Shown here: positions 1-6,552 of the stretch, in pieces
Numbering within the stretch: position 1 is the first letter of the stretch
Layout: each line of letters begins with the position of its first letter
Assembly: GCA_913776675.1 (NCBI GenBank)
Contig: CAJYRE010000027.1
Location: forward strand, 1-7,509
DNA from: Rhizobiaceae bacterium
Lineage (GTDB): Bacteria > Pseudomonadota > Alphaproteobacteria > Rhizobiales > Rhizobiaceae
Reading direction: 5' to 3'
Length of the DNA: 7,509 bases
Position numbers and translations under genes: made by a program
The notes under the pieces: model-generated
What the model was told of the DNA's origin: nothing
Seen by the model: only the letters and a program-made list of their open reading frames with translations
Databases searched by the model: none

Positions 1-1298
1 TCGTTGATGGAATAGCCTGCCTGACTAAGCAGGGCCACAGCCTGACGAAGCACATTGCGATCGGCACCCGAACCATCTGAAATCGGCAGTGCGTAGGTGC
101 CGGCCAGAATTTCCGGCGCAATACGACTTTTTGCGCCACCCAGAATGTTCAATTCACGGTCATCCGCCGTATGGCCGTAGGCACCGAGGGCAGAATTCTG
201 CCAGAAGCTTTCAATGCGCTTGAAGGCGTTGCCATAGAGATTTTTATTCACCCACTCAAAATCAAACGCCAGCGTCAGGGCTTCACGCACCTTGACGTCT
301 GCAAAGATATGACGGCGGGTGTTGAACACAAACCCCAACATGCCGGTTGGCATTTGCGGAGAAAATGTCTCGCGCACGACATCGCCCGTATTGGCGGCCG
401 GAAAATTATAAGCTCGCATCCAGTGGCTGGTATCACCATCGACATACACATCCACTTCACCTTTCTTGAAGGCTTCAAACAATGTGCTGTCTTGCAGGAA
501 ATAGCTGACATTGATTTCGTCGTAAGTATCGAAGCCGACCTTGGAGGGAATGTCTTTGCCCCAATAGTTCGAATCACGCACATAGGTGATTCGCTCACCG
601 GGGCGAATATCCTTGATTTTGTAAGGGCCAGAACCGACCGGGATTGTCAGAGATGATTCTTCGAATCTGTCTGGGTTGATAGCGTGTTTGGGCAAAATCG
701 GTGTCGAAGAGGCAAGAATCAAGGGGGTTTCACGATCCGCCTTTTCGTTGAATGTAAAACGAACACTATGATCGCCAACCTTTTCCATTTTGGCGACAGT
801 ATCCAGCCGTTTGTTGAACGGCGGGCGGCCTTTTTGCTGAAGAATCTGAAAGGAAAACAACACATCTTCGGGTGTTACAGGCTGGCCATCCTGCCACTTA
901 GCCTTGGGATTCAGATTGAACTGGATGTAGCTGCGAGCATCATCCCACTCGACACTTTCAGCCAGCAAACCATAGAGCGTAAAGGGTTCTGATGCCGAGC
1001 GCGTCATCAGCGATTCATAAAAAAGATTGCCGTATTCGGGGTCCCAAATGCCTCGGGCCGTTGTTCGCATGCCCTTGATAACAAAAGGATTTAAGCTATC
1101 GAATGTGCCAACCACCCCATAATTGATTTTTCCGCCTTTTTTGACTGACGGATTCACATAGGGAAAGTGTTTATAATCACTCGGCAAAGCGGGTTGGCCA
1201 TGCATGGAAATGCCGTGAACCGGAGCGGCGTTTGCTGTCAACGACATGAAAATACCGCAGAACGGCAGGACCAGCAGGGTCAACAAAAGGTGCCGCAC
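1..1298 (-). CDS. YejA-like ABC transporter substrate-binding protein (SBP family 5), C-terminus off window
   Basis: This is a periplasmic receptor of the family 5 extracellular solute-binding proteins, which feed oligopeptides or related compounds to an ABC importer. Translating the minus strand gives 432 uninterrupted codons running off the left edge. The family is usually about 600 residues, so roughly 70% is present. A hydrophobic Sec signal peptide covers about residues 1-24, with likely cleavage ANA|AP. It is followed by HGISMHGQPALP, PYVNPSVKKGGKINYG and GTFDSLNPF (residues 64-72), a combination typical of the YejA branch. Later come EPFTLYGLLAE, the FxLNPKAKWQDGQPVTPEDV segment and GSGPYKI. 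I chose the GTG start at 1298 because GAGAGGA lies 6 bases upstream; an in-frame TTG at 1313 is the alternative. No transporter permease or ATPase gene is visible, and substrate specificity cannot be read from the sequence. The gene is divergent from the ialB-like gene. Confidence 0.9.
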   Translation of the reverse strand, partial: MRHLLLTLLVLPFCGIFMSLTANAAPVHGISMHGQPALPSDYKHFPYVNPSVKKGGKINYGVVGTFDSLNPFVIKGMRTTARGIWDPEYGNLFYESLMTRSASEPFTLYGLLAESVEWDDARSYIQFNLNPKAKWQDGQPVTPEDVLFSFQILQQKGRPPFNKRLDTVAKMEKVGDHSVRFTFNEKADRETPLILASSTPILPKHAINPDRFEESSLTIPVGSGPYKIKDIRPGERITYVRDSNYWGKDIPSKVGFDTYDEINVSYFLQDSTLFEAFKKGEVDVYVDGDTSHWMRAYNFPAANTGDVVRETFSPQMPTGMLGFVFNTRRHIFADVKVREALTLAFDFEWVNKNLYGNAFKRIESFWQNSALGAYGHTADDRELNILGGAKSRIAPEILAGTYALPISDGSGADRNVLRQAVALLSQAGYSIN

Positions 1299-1351
1299 AC
1301 CATTTCCTCTCAAATCACGCTTTTACAATTCGCGGCAAAATATCATGAACT

Positions 1352-1386
1352 GCCGGAAATCCAACCGCTATTGCCAGAATTCCGGC
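1352..1386. repeat. Inverted repeat, 7-bp arms, 21-bp spacer (GCCGGAA/TTCCGGC)
   Basis: GCCGGAA (1352-1358) and TTCCGGC (1380-1386) form a perfect 7-bp inverted repeat around a 21-base spacer. It lies about 55-90 bp upstream of the GTG start of the YejA-like gene, in the divergent intergenic region. It could be an operator or an RNA hairpin in the leader of that gene. There is no T tract, so it is not an intrinsic terminator. Function is unknown. Confidence 0.4.
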
Positions 1387-1469
1387 TTATGTCGTGTAAT
1401 GACCAAAGAAGCACTGGAAATTCGTGCCAATGCGCGCTAACAGAATGGCCAGGAAAGCACAGGTCATCT

Positions 1470-1504
1470 ATTTGCCTCATTTAAAACTCAGGTGATGGGC
1501 AAAT
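1470..1504. repeat. Inverted repeat, 7-bp arms, 21-bp spacer (ATTTGCC/GGCAAAT)
   Basis: ATTTGCC (1470-1476) and GGCAAAT (1498-1504) form a perfect 7-bp inverted repeat, again with a 21-base spacer, 62-96 bp upstream of the ialB-like start. An AT-rich TTTAAA (1480-1485) sits in the spacer and could be part of a -10 region. A two-half-site operator is one reading and chance is another. Confidence 0.4.
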
Positions 1505-1505
1505 G

Positions 1506-1535
1506 AACCGAGCCAATCGGGTCTGAGCTACGGTT
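1506..1535 (+). other. Possible leader hairpin upstream of the ialB-like gene
   Basis: AACCGAGC (1506-1513) can pair with GCTACGGTT (1527-1535), giving eight base pairs with one bulged A and a 13-base loop. It ends about 14 bases before the AGGAG ribosome-binding site of the ialB-like gene, so it would lie in the mRNA leader if transcription starts upstream. It could stabilise the transcript. No functional evidence is visible. Confidence 0.25.
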
Positions 1536-1565
1536 CGACAATGATTTCAGGAGACGGATCTCGTT

Positions 1566-2198
1566 ATGATGTTTAAAGCAACCAAGACCGCGCGTTCGGT
1601 CCTCGCTGCGGCTGTGTTCAGCGCAGGCTTCGCTGGTGTATCTTTCGCACAAGAGGCTGCTGGTGATCCTGGTTTGCCGCCTGAGGGCTGGTTCAAGACG
1701 TGCTCGAAGCAGGAAGACAACGATATTTGCTCCGTGCAGAACATTCAGGTGGCACAGAACCGCCAGATGATTATTGCTGTCGGTTTGATCACCATTGAAG
1801 GCAAGGTCAGCCGCAAGCTGATGCAGGTATCTGTACCATCTGCTCGCCTGATTCCTCCGGGCGTTGTCATGCAGATCGATGGCGGCAAGGGGCAGAAGCT
1901 CGATTACGCCGTATGCTTCGCAGATCGCTGCACCGCCGAAGTGCCGCTGACGGATGCCCTGATTGCCACCATGAAAAAGGGGCCTGACGTGGTTTTCACA
2001 TCGATGAATTTCCGCCGCGTCGCCAACCCTATCAAGATTTCGCTTGAAGGCTTCACCGGTGCTTATGATGGCAAGGCCATCACCCAGTCTCAGGCGCAGG
2101 AGCGTCAGCGTCTGCTGGAAGAAGCCATGCAGAAAAAGAATGAAGAAGCCCAGAAGGCATTGGAAGATGCCCAGAAGGCTGCAAAGCAGACCAAGTAA
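1566..2198 (+). CDS. IalB-family (invasion-associated locus B) periplasmic protein
   Basis: This 210-residue exported protein belongs to the invasion-associated locus B family (Pfam IalB). The family is named after a Bartonella protein linked to erythrocyte entry, but it is widespread in free-living alphaproteobacteria, where its role is unclear. Residues 1-28 form a Sec signal peptide (two lysines and an arginine, then an Ala-rich core) with predicted cleavage SFA|QE. Family features follow: GWFKTC (Cys46) with Cys55, RKLMQVSVP, LIPPGVVMQIDGG, and the pair CFADRC (Cys117, Cys122), so two disulfides are plausible. After about residue 173 the chain becomes a Gln/Glu/Lys/Ala-rich helix, probably a coiled coil, through the C-terminus. 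The start at 1566 is preferred over the adjacent ATG at 1569 because AGGAG (1549-1553) is already 12 bases away. A terminator directly follows, so the gene is probably monocistronic. Virulence should not be inferred from the name. Confidence 0.9.
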   Translation: MMFKATKTARSVLAAAVFSAGFAGVSFAQEAAGDPGLPPEGWFKTCSKQEDNDICSVQNIQVAQNRQMIIAVGLITIEGKVSRKLMQVSVPSARLIPPGVVMQIDGGKGQKLDYAVCFADRCTAEVPLTDALIATMKKGPDVVFTSMNFRRVANPIKISLEGFTGAYDGKAITQSQAQERQRLLEEAMQKKNEEAQKALEDAQKAAKQTK

Positions 2199-2213
2199 GC
2201 TTTCTTTGCTTAT

Positions 2214-2243
2214 AAAAAAGGCCCGGTTATCCGGGCCTTTTTT
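2214..2243. terminator. Strong bidirectional intrinsic terminator between ialB-like gene and hspQ
   Basis: AAAAAAGGCCCGG (2214-2226) pairs perfectly with CCGGGCCTTTTTT (2231-2243) around a TTAT loop. The GC core is followed by six T on the plus strand, and by symmetry also on the minus strand. It starts 16 bases after the ialB-like stop codon and lies about 80 bases beyond the hspQ stop, so it can serve both convergent genes. Confidence 0.92.
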
Positions 2244-2269
2244 GTTTGAACATTTGAAGGGGTGAATAT

Positions 2270-2300
2270 TTTCAGGGAAACAGGAGGAATGCCCCTGAAA
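2270..2300. repeat. 8-bp inverted repeat in the hspQ 3' region (TTTCAGGG/CCCTGAAA)
   Basis: TTTCAGGG (2270-2277) and CCCTGAAA (2293-2300) form a perfect 8-bp stem with a 15-base loop. It lies between the hspQ stop codon and the shared terminator, so it would fold in the hspQ 3' untranslated RNA. It lacks a U tract on either strand and may only protect the transcript end. Confidence 0.4.
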
Positions 2301-2324
2301 GACGTTCACACGGAGAACAAGAGG

Positions 2325-2654
2325 TCAGTGGGCGAAATTTGCTCTTGGTTTGTAATGACCTGACTGTTCTTCCACAAAAATCGCTTGAATATGCGGATTG
2401 CGAAGCGGTTTGCCGCTTGAGTCCTGCTCAAGGTTTTGCTCCGACACATACGCCACATATTCCGTTTGGTCGTTCTCCGCCAGAAGGTGGTAGAATGGCT
2501 GGTCTTTACGTGGGCGAATTTCAGCCGGGATAGACTCCCACCATTCGTCTGTGTTTGAAAACTCTGGATCAACATCAAAGACAACGCCGCGGAACGGAAA
2601 AATCTTGTGGCGTACGATGTCACCGATACCAAATTTTGCGTTTCGTTGTTTCAT
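2325..2654 (-). CDS. hspQ: Heat shock protein HspQ (YccV-like, hemimethylated-DNA-binding domain)
   Basis: A 109-residue cytoplasmic protein filled by one YccV-like/HspQ domain. The conserved blocks are easy to see: KFGIGDIVRHKIFPFRGVVF near the N-terminus, DVDPEFSNTDEWWESIP, RPRKDQPFYHLLAE, EYVAYVSEQNL, and the closing GHYKPRANF. In Escherichia coli the homologue binds hemimethylated oriC DNA in vitro, affects DnaA stability, and acts as a specificity-enhancing adaptor for the Lon protease. A role in protein quality control is inferred here. Length and start fit the family: ATG at 2654 is preceded by GGAAAGGA (2664-2671) with a 9-base spacer. The gene stands alone, converging with the ialB-like gene and lying downstream of glnA in the same direction, but separated from it by glnA's own terminator. 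No clear sigma-32 promoter was found. Confidence 0.95.
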   Translation of the reverse strand: MKQRNAKFGIGDIVRHKIFPFRGVVFDVDPEFSNTDEWWESIPAEIRPRKDQPFYHLLAENDQTEYVAYVSEQNLEQDSSGKPLRNPHIQAIFVEEQSGHYKPRANFAH

Positions 2655-2673
2655 GGCTTGTTTTCCTTTCCCT

Positions 2674-2683
2674 CAAATATTTG
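2674..2683. repeat. Perfect 10-bp palindrome in the hspQ leader (CAAATATTTG)
   Basis: CAAATATTTG at 2674-2683 equals its own reverse complement and ends only 3 bases before the hspQ ribosome-binding site. The position suits a repressor operator overlapping the transcript start, but short AT-rich palindromes also occur by chance. Confidence 0.3.
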
Positions 2684-2686
2684 GGA

Positions 2687-2732
2687 TGTCACAAAGAAAA
2701 CATCAAGCCCCCGAATGCCGCTTTGTCACAAA
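2687..2732. repeat. Direct repeat TGTCACAAA upstream of hspQ (two copies 37 bp apart)
   Basis: TGTCACAAA occurs at 2687-2695 and again at 2724-2732. Read in the direction of hspQ it is TTTGTGACA. The second copy is part of the near-perfect palindrome TTTGTCACAAA (2722-2732). The same core on the other strand, TTTGTGAC, occurs once more at 4901-4908 between glnB and nnr. It may be a regulator site or part of -35 elements; no named factor is assigned. Confidence 0.35.
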
Positions 2733-2867
2733 ACTGTTGCGTTGCAGGTACTCGTTCCGATTCCAGATATAACTTTAAGAAGAGTCTCTAAGGAGAGAAT
2801 TTTATTTGCGTATTTTTAAATTCAATACCCATGACCAAGATCATGTGGTGCGATGGGCCGCAGCCAT

Positions 2868-2896
2868 AAAAAAACCGGCAGCTTTTGCTGCCGGTT
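2868..2896 (-). terminator. Intrinsic terminator downstream of glnA
   Basis: On the minus strand AACCGGCAGC pairs perfectly with GCTGCCGGTT (10 bp, AAAA loop; plus-strand coordinates 2873-2896) and runs into seven consecutive T (2874-2868). It starts 24 bases past the glnA stop codon. The U tract exists only on the minus strand, so the terminator is one-directional and separates glnA from hspQ. Confidence 0.92.
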
Positions 2897-2920
2897 CATG
2901 ATGTTGGATTTCCTGATCGA

Positions 2921-4330
2921 TCAGACGGAATAATACATATCGTATTCGACAGGATGCGGTGTCATTTCAAAACGCATCACTTCCTGCATCTTCAACTCGA
3001 TAAACGAGTCAATCTGGTCATCATCAAACACGCCGCCCGCCGTCAGGAATTTACGATCCTTGTCGAGGCTTTCCAGCGCTTCACGCAAGGAGCCGCAAAC
3101 GGTTGGGATCTTCTTGAGTTCCTTTGGTGGCAGATCGTACAGATCCTTGTCCATGGCCTTGCCGGGATGAATCTTGTTCTTGATACCATCAAGGCCAGCC
3201 ATCAGCATGGCTGCAAAGCCCAGATAAGGATTGGCCGTCGGGTCTGGGAAGCGAACTTCAACGCGCTTTGCCTTCGGATTGGTGCCGAACGGAATACGGC
3301 ACGAGGCCGAACGGTTGCGAGCGGAATAGGCCAGCAGAACAGGCGCTTCATACCCGGGAACCAGACGCTTGTAAGAGTTGGTCGATGGGTTGGTGAAAGC
3401 GTTCAGAGCCTTGGCATGCTTGATGATGCCGCCAATATAGTAGAGGCAGTTCTCGGACAGGCCCGCATATTCATCACCGGCAAAGGTTGGCTTGCCGTCT
3501 TTCCAGATGGACTGGTGAACGTGCATGCCGGAACCATTGTCACCAAAGATTGGCTTTGGCATAAAGGTCGCGGTCTTGCCGTAAGCGTTGGCAACCTGAT
3601 GCACAACATACTTGTAGATCTGCATCTTGTCGGCGTTGCGCACCAGCGTATCAAACTTGATGCCGAGTTCATGCTGGGCAGCAGCCACTTCGTGGTGATG
3701 CTTTTCAACCGTCACGCCCATTTCCGACAAAACGGTGAGCATTTCAGAACGCATATCCTGGCAGCTATCAATTGGCGGCACAGGGAAGTAGCCGCCCTTG
3801 ACGCGCGGACGGTGGCCAAGGTTGCCGGTTTCGTAGTCGGTGTCATCGTTGGATGGCAGCTCGGTCGAATCCAGCTTGAAGCCGGTGTTGTAAGGATCGG
3901 CCTTATACTTCACGTCATCAAAAATGAAGAACTCAGCTTCAGGGCCAAAAAACGCCGTATCGCCAATGCCGGATGCCTTCAGATAGGCTTCTGCTTTCTT
4001 GGCGGTGCCGCGCGGGTCGCGGTTGTAGGCTTCACCAGAAACCGGATCGAGAATATCGCAGAGGATAACCATGGTAGACTGGGCAAAGAACGGGTCCATA
4101 TGAACCGTTTCCACATCCGGCATCAACACCATGTCCGATTCATTGATAGCTTTCCAGCCGCCAATGGACGATCCATCGAACATCACGCCATCAGCAAACA
4201 TGTCTTCATCAACACAGACCACATCCATGGTCACATGCTGGAGTTTGCCCTTGGGGTCTGTGAAGCGCAGATCAACGAACTTGACGTCATTGTCTTTGAT
4301 TTGCTTGAGAATATCATGTGCGGTCGTCAT
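2921..4330 (-). CDS. glnA: Type I glutamine synthetase
   Basis: GlnA makes glutamine from glutamate, ammonia and ATP in the cytoplasm and is the main entry of ammonium in the GS/GOGAT cycle. The enzyme is a dodecamer. The 469-residue protein has the standard length of bacterial GS type I. Visible landmarks: the FDGSSIGGW loop (51-59), metal and substrate residues in [11 protein letters not shown] (128-137, Glu131 and Glu133), [11 protein letters not shown] (211-221), [10 protein letters not shown] (265-274), [10 protein letters not shown] (321-330), and [11 protein letters not shown] (337-347). [11 protein letters not shown] carries Tyr398, the expected adenylylation target, so this is the covalently regulated GSI-beta type controlled by GlnE. 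The ATG at 4330 has GAGGA (4340-4344) 9 bases upstream. It follows glnB by 58 bases on the same strand and probably shares its sigma-54 promoter. No separate promoter is evident in the gap. No catalytic residue appears missing. Confidence 0.98.
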   Translation of the reverse strand: MTTAHDILKQIKDNDVKFVDLRFTDPKGKLQHVTMDVVCVDEDMFADGVMFDGSSIGGWKAINESDMVLMPDVETVHMDPFFAQSTMVILCDILDPVSGEAYNRDPRGTAKKAEAYLKASGIGDTAFFGPEAEFFIFDDVKYKADPYNTGFKLDSTELPSNDDTDYETGNLGHRPRVKGGYFPVPPIDSCQDMRSEMLTVLSEMGVTVEKHHHEVAAAQHELGIKFDTLVRNADKMQIYKYVVHQVANAYGKTATFMPKPIFGDNGSGMHVHQSIWKDGKPTFAGDEYAGLSENCLYYIGGIIKHAKALNAFTNPSTNSYKRLVPGYEAPVLLAYSARNRSASCRIPFGTNPKAKRVEVRFPDPTANPYLGFAAMLMAGLDGIKNKIHPGKAMDKDLYDLPPKELKKIPTVCGSLREALESLDKDRKFLTAGGVFDDDQIDSFIELKMQEVMRFEMTPHPVEYDMYYSV

Positions 4331-4388
4331 TTATTATATTCCTCGATTGATGACGATAACGGTCGGGCCTCCCTGTGCCCAGCCGCAT

Positions 4389-4805
<417 letters not shown>

Positions 4806-4943
4806 TTATCCACTTATTGCGAAGAAAACAGAAAATCACGCGCATTGCAGGTGCAGTTTTGCCCAAAGCGCAGCAAAACACCAGAGGTAAGTGCCTAAAT
4901 TTTGTGACTTTTCGAAAGAGCGTTTTTGGCCTTGTATAAGCAC

Positions 4944-4964
4944 AATGCGCAAAAATAATGCGCA
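4944..4964. repeat. Tandem AATGCGCA motif, 13-bp period
   Basis: AATGCGCA occurs at 4944-4951 and 4957-4964, with a start-to-start distance of 13. The core TGCGCA is itself a palindrome, so the pair reads as both direct and inverted repeat (TGCGCA-N7-TGCGCA). A related TATGCGTA is at 5001-5008. The location between divergent glnB and nnr suggests a binding site, but no factor is assigned. Confidence 0.35.
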
Positions 4965-5006
4965 TAAATAAGCCCAAAAGAAATGCAATTGCTTATTTTT
5001 TATGCG
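4960..5006. repeat. Bulged inverted repeat upstream of nnr
   Basis: AAATAAGC (4966-4973) pairs with GCTTATTT (4991-4998) around a 17-base loop. After a three-T bulge the pairing continues between GCAT (4962-4965) and ATGC (5002-5005). The stem is AT-rich and weak. It overlaps the second AATGCGCA copy. It could be an operator or a leader hairpin for nnr; I do not regard it as a terminator. Confidence 0.3.
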
Positions 5007-5061
5007 TATTAATGTCGTTTTTAAGGCTTGCGTGTCTGGTCTCTTCATTGTTAATACAAGC

Positions 5062-6552
5062 ATGATGAAATCCAATTTTTATCACCTGATCACACCTGCG
5101 GCCATGAATGCCATAGATCATGCGGCTGCTCAATCGGGAATCGACAGCTTTGGGTTGATGCAACAAGCCGGGCAAGCCGTCAGCGCTGCGGCTTTGCGAT
5201 TATATCCGCAAGCAGAGCGTATCGTGGTTCTCTGTGGTCCGGGGAACAATGGCGGGGATGGCTATATCGCCGCACAAGCGCTGCATGGGTGCGGGGTGAC
5301 TGTTTGCGCATTCCATCTGGGCAACCCGCAACAGCTTAAAGGCGACGCCGTCAAAGCGTTCGGATCCTACTGCGGCCCCTTGCAAGACCTTGCGGATTAT
5401 ACGCCAAAGTATGGCGATGTGGTGATTGACGCTTTGTTTGGCGCAGGTCTGGGACGTGATCTTGATAAGGCAGTGATCGATGTGATTGCGCAGGTCACCA
5501 AGGCCAATGTGCCCGTGATTGCTGTTGATTTGCCGTCCGGACTGGATGGGTTGACGGGACAGCCGCGACCTGTCGCCTTCCGGGCGGTCCATACTGTGAC
5601 ATTCATGGCTCGCAAACCGGGGCATGTGTTGATGCCGGGACGGCAGCTTTGTGGTACGCTCAACGTGTATGATATTGGCATTCCGCATCGTATTCTCAAA
5701 CAGCACAGCGGCACACTCGCCTTGAATACGCCGGTCATATGGGGCGATAACCTGCCCGGCCTGTCGGGCGCATCCCATAAATTCACCCGTGGGCATTTGA
5801 CGGTATTTTCTGGCCCCATGCATGCCACAGGTGCCGCCCGTCTGGCTGCCATGGCAGGTCTGCGCGCTGGTGCCGGGCTGGCAACACTCGCGTCGTCTGC
5901 GGATGCGCTGATGGTCAATGCGTGTCACGCAACGGCTGTTATGGTCAAACAGGTTGATGACCTCAGCAGCGTTGAAGACTATTTGAGAGATCAGCGCTTA
6001 GGGGCCTTTGTGTTGGGGCCCGGCTTTGGCGTTGGCGAGAAAGCCCGCGCGTTCGCACTGGCTTTGCGCACACGCATGCTGGTCTTGGATGCGGACGGCA
6101 TTTCATCCTTCAAAGACCAGTCGCAGGTCTTGTTTGATCACTTTTCGGGTGATCCGGTGCGTCTGGTTTTAACGCCGCATGAGGGTGAATTTAACCGTCT
6201 TTTCCCCGATATTGCGGCGGATAGAACGATTGGAAAAATTGACAAAGCAAAGGCTGCCGCCCAGCGGGCCAATGCCGCTCTGGTGTATAAAGGTGCGGAT
6301 ACCGTGATTGCCAGCCCGGATGGACGCGCTGTCGTCAACACGAATGCACCGGCCTGGCTGGCAACGGCTGGCTCTGGCGATGTGCTGGCGGGGATTATTG
6401 GTGGATTATTGGCCCAGGGAATGCCTGCTTTCGAGGCCGCTGCCGCTGGCGTGTATCTACATGGTGAAGCCGGACTTCGGGCTGGCGAAGGATTGACAGC
6501 CGAGGATCTGGTTCTGGCAGTTAAGCCACATCAAGCCGATACAGAGAGCTGA
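5062..6552 (+). CDS. nnr: Bifunctional NAD(P)H-hydrate repair enzyme Nnr (epimerase + ADP-dependent dehydratase)
   Basis: Nnr repairs hydrated NADH and NADPH. The N-terminal epimerase (YjeF_N) interconverts R- and S-NAD(P)HX, and the C-terminal ribokinase-like dehydratase restores NAD(P)H using ADP. With the start at 5062 the protein has 496 residues, normal for the fusion. Epimerase landmarks: GPGNNGGDGY (59-68), DALFGAGLG (123-131) and DLPSGLDG (156-163). The dehydratase begins around residue 238, with HKFTRGHLTVFSG (239-251), LGPGFG (318-323), LDADGIS (342-348), LTPHEGEF (370-377), YKGADTVI (409-416) and GSGDVLAGIIGG (437-448). The reading frame stays open to an ATG at 5002, but those 20 extra residues do not resemble the family. 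The short lead MMKSNFYHLITPAAM is typical. No good Shine-Dalgarno precedes either start, so the start is uncertain. The gene is divergent from glnB, and its last 22 bases overlap the convergent DUF72 gene. Confidence 0.95.
   Translation: MMKSNFYHLITPAAMNAIDHAAAQSGIDSFGLMQQAGQAVSAAALRLYPQAERIVVLCGPGNNGGDGYIAAQALHGCGVTVCAFHLGNPQQLKGDAVKAFGSYCGPLQDLADYTPKYGDVVIDALFGAGLGRDLDKAVIDVIAQVTKANVPVIAVDLPSGLDGLTGQPRPVAFRAVHTVTFMARKPGHVLMPGRQLCGTLNVYDIGIPHRILKQHSGTLALNTPVIWGDNLPGLSGASHKFTRGHLTVFSGPMHATGAARLAAMAGLRAGAGLATLASSADALMVNACHATAVMVKQVDDLSSVEDYLRDQRLGAFVLGPGFGVGEKARAFALALRTRMLVLDADGISSFKDQSQVLFDHFSGDPVRLVLTPHEGEFNRLFPDIAADRTIGKIDKAKAAAQRANAALVYKGADTVIASPDGRAVVNTNAPAWLATAGSGDVLAGIIGGLLAQGMPAFEAAAAGVYLHGEAGLRAGEGLTAEDLVLAVKPHQADTES

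Noticed and set aside
171..656. 161-codon open frame on the plus strand inside the YejA-like gene
   Set aside because: The minus strand here translates into a continuous, recognisable solute-binding protein, so this frame is a shadow.
1414..1429. TGGCACG on the minus strand, a possible sigma-54 promoter for the YejA-like gene
   Set aside because: The -24 box is perfect, but at the -12 position the required GC is replaced by CA (TCCAG), so the invariant element is missing.
1505..1540. tRNA-like stretch containing GGTTCGA
   Set aside because: Only the T-loop-like string is present; there is no acceptor stem, anticodon arm or D arm of tRNA geometry.
1488..2309. 273-codon open frame on the minus strand opposite the ialB-like gene
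   Set aside because: It would read through the strong terminator and is antisense to a gene with a clear signal peptide, conserved cysteines and family motifs.
2683..2707. CTTGAT ... CATCCC upstream of hspQ as a heat-shock (sigma-32) promoter
   Set aside because: The CTTG box is present, but the downstream box matches CCCCAT-type consensus poorly, so I could not support the call.
4366..4380. GGGCACAGGGAGGCC on the minus strand, a possible second sigma-54 promoter before glnA
   Set aside because: The -12 GC is out of register and the -24 box is imperfect; glnA is better explained by the promoter upstream of glnB.
5002..5061. Upstream ATG at 5002 as the nnr start
   Set aside because: The 20 added residues do not look like the family N-terminus, the region overlaps the inverted repeats, and there is no ribosome-binding site; a start at 5062 fits Nnr better.
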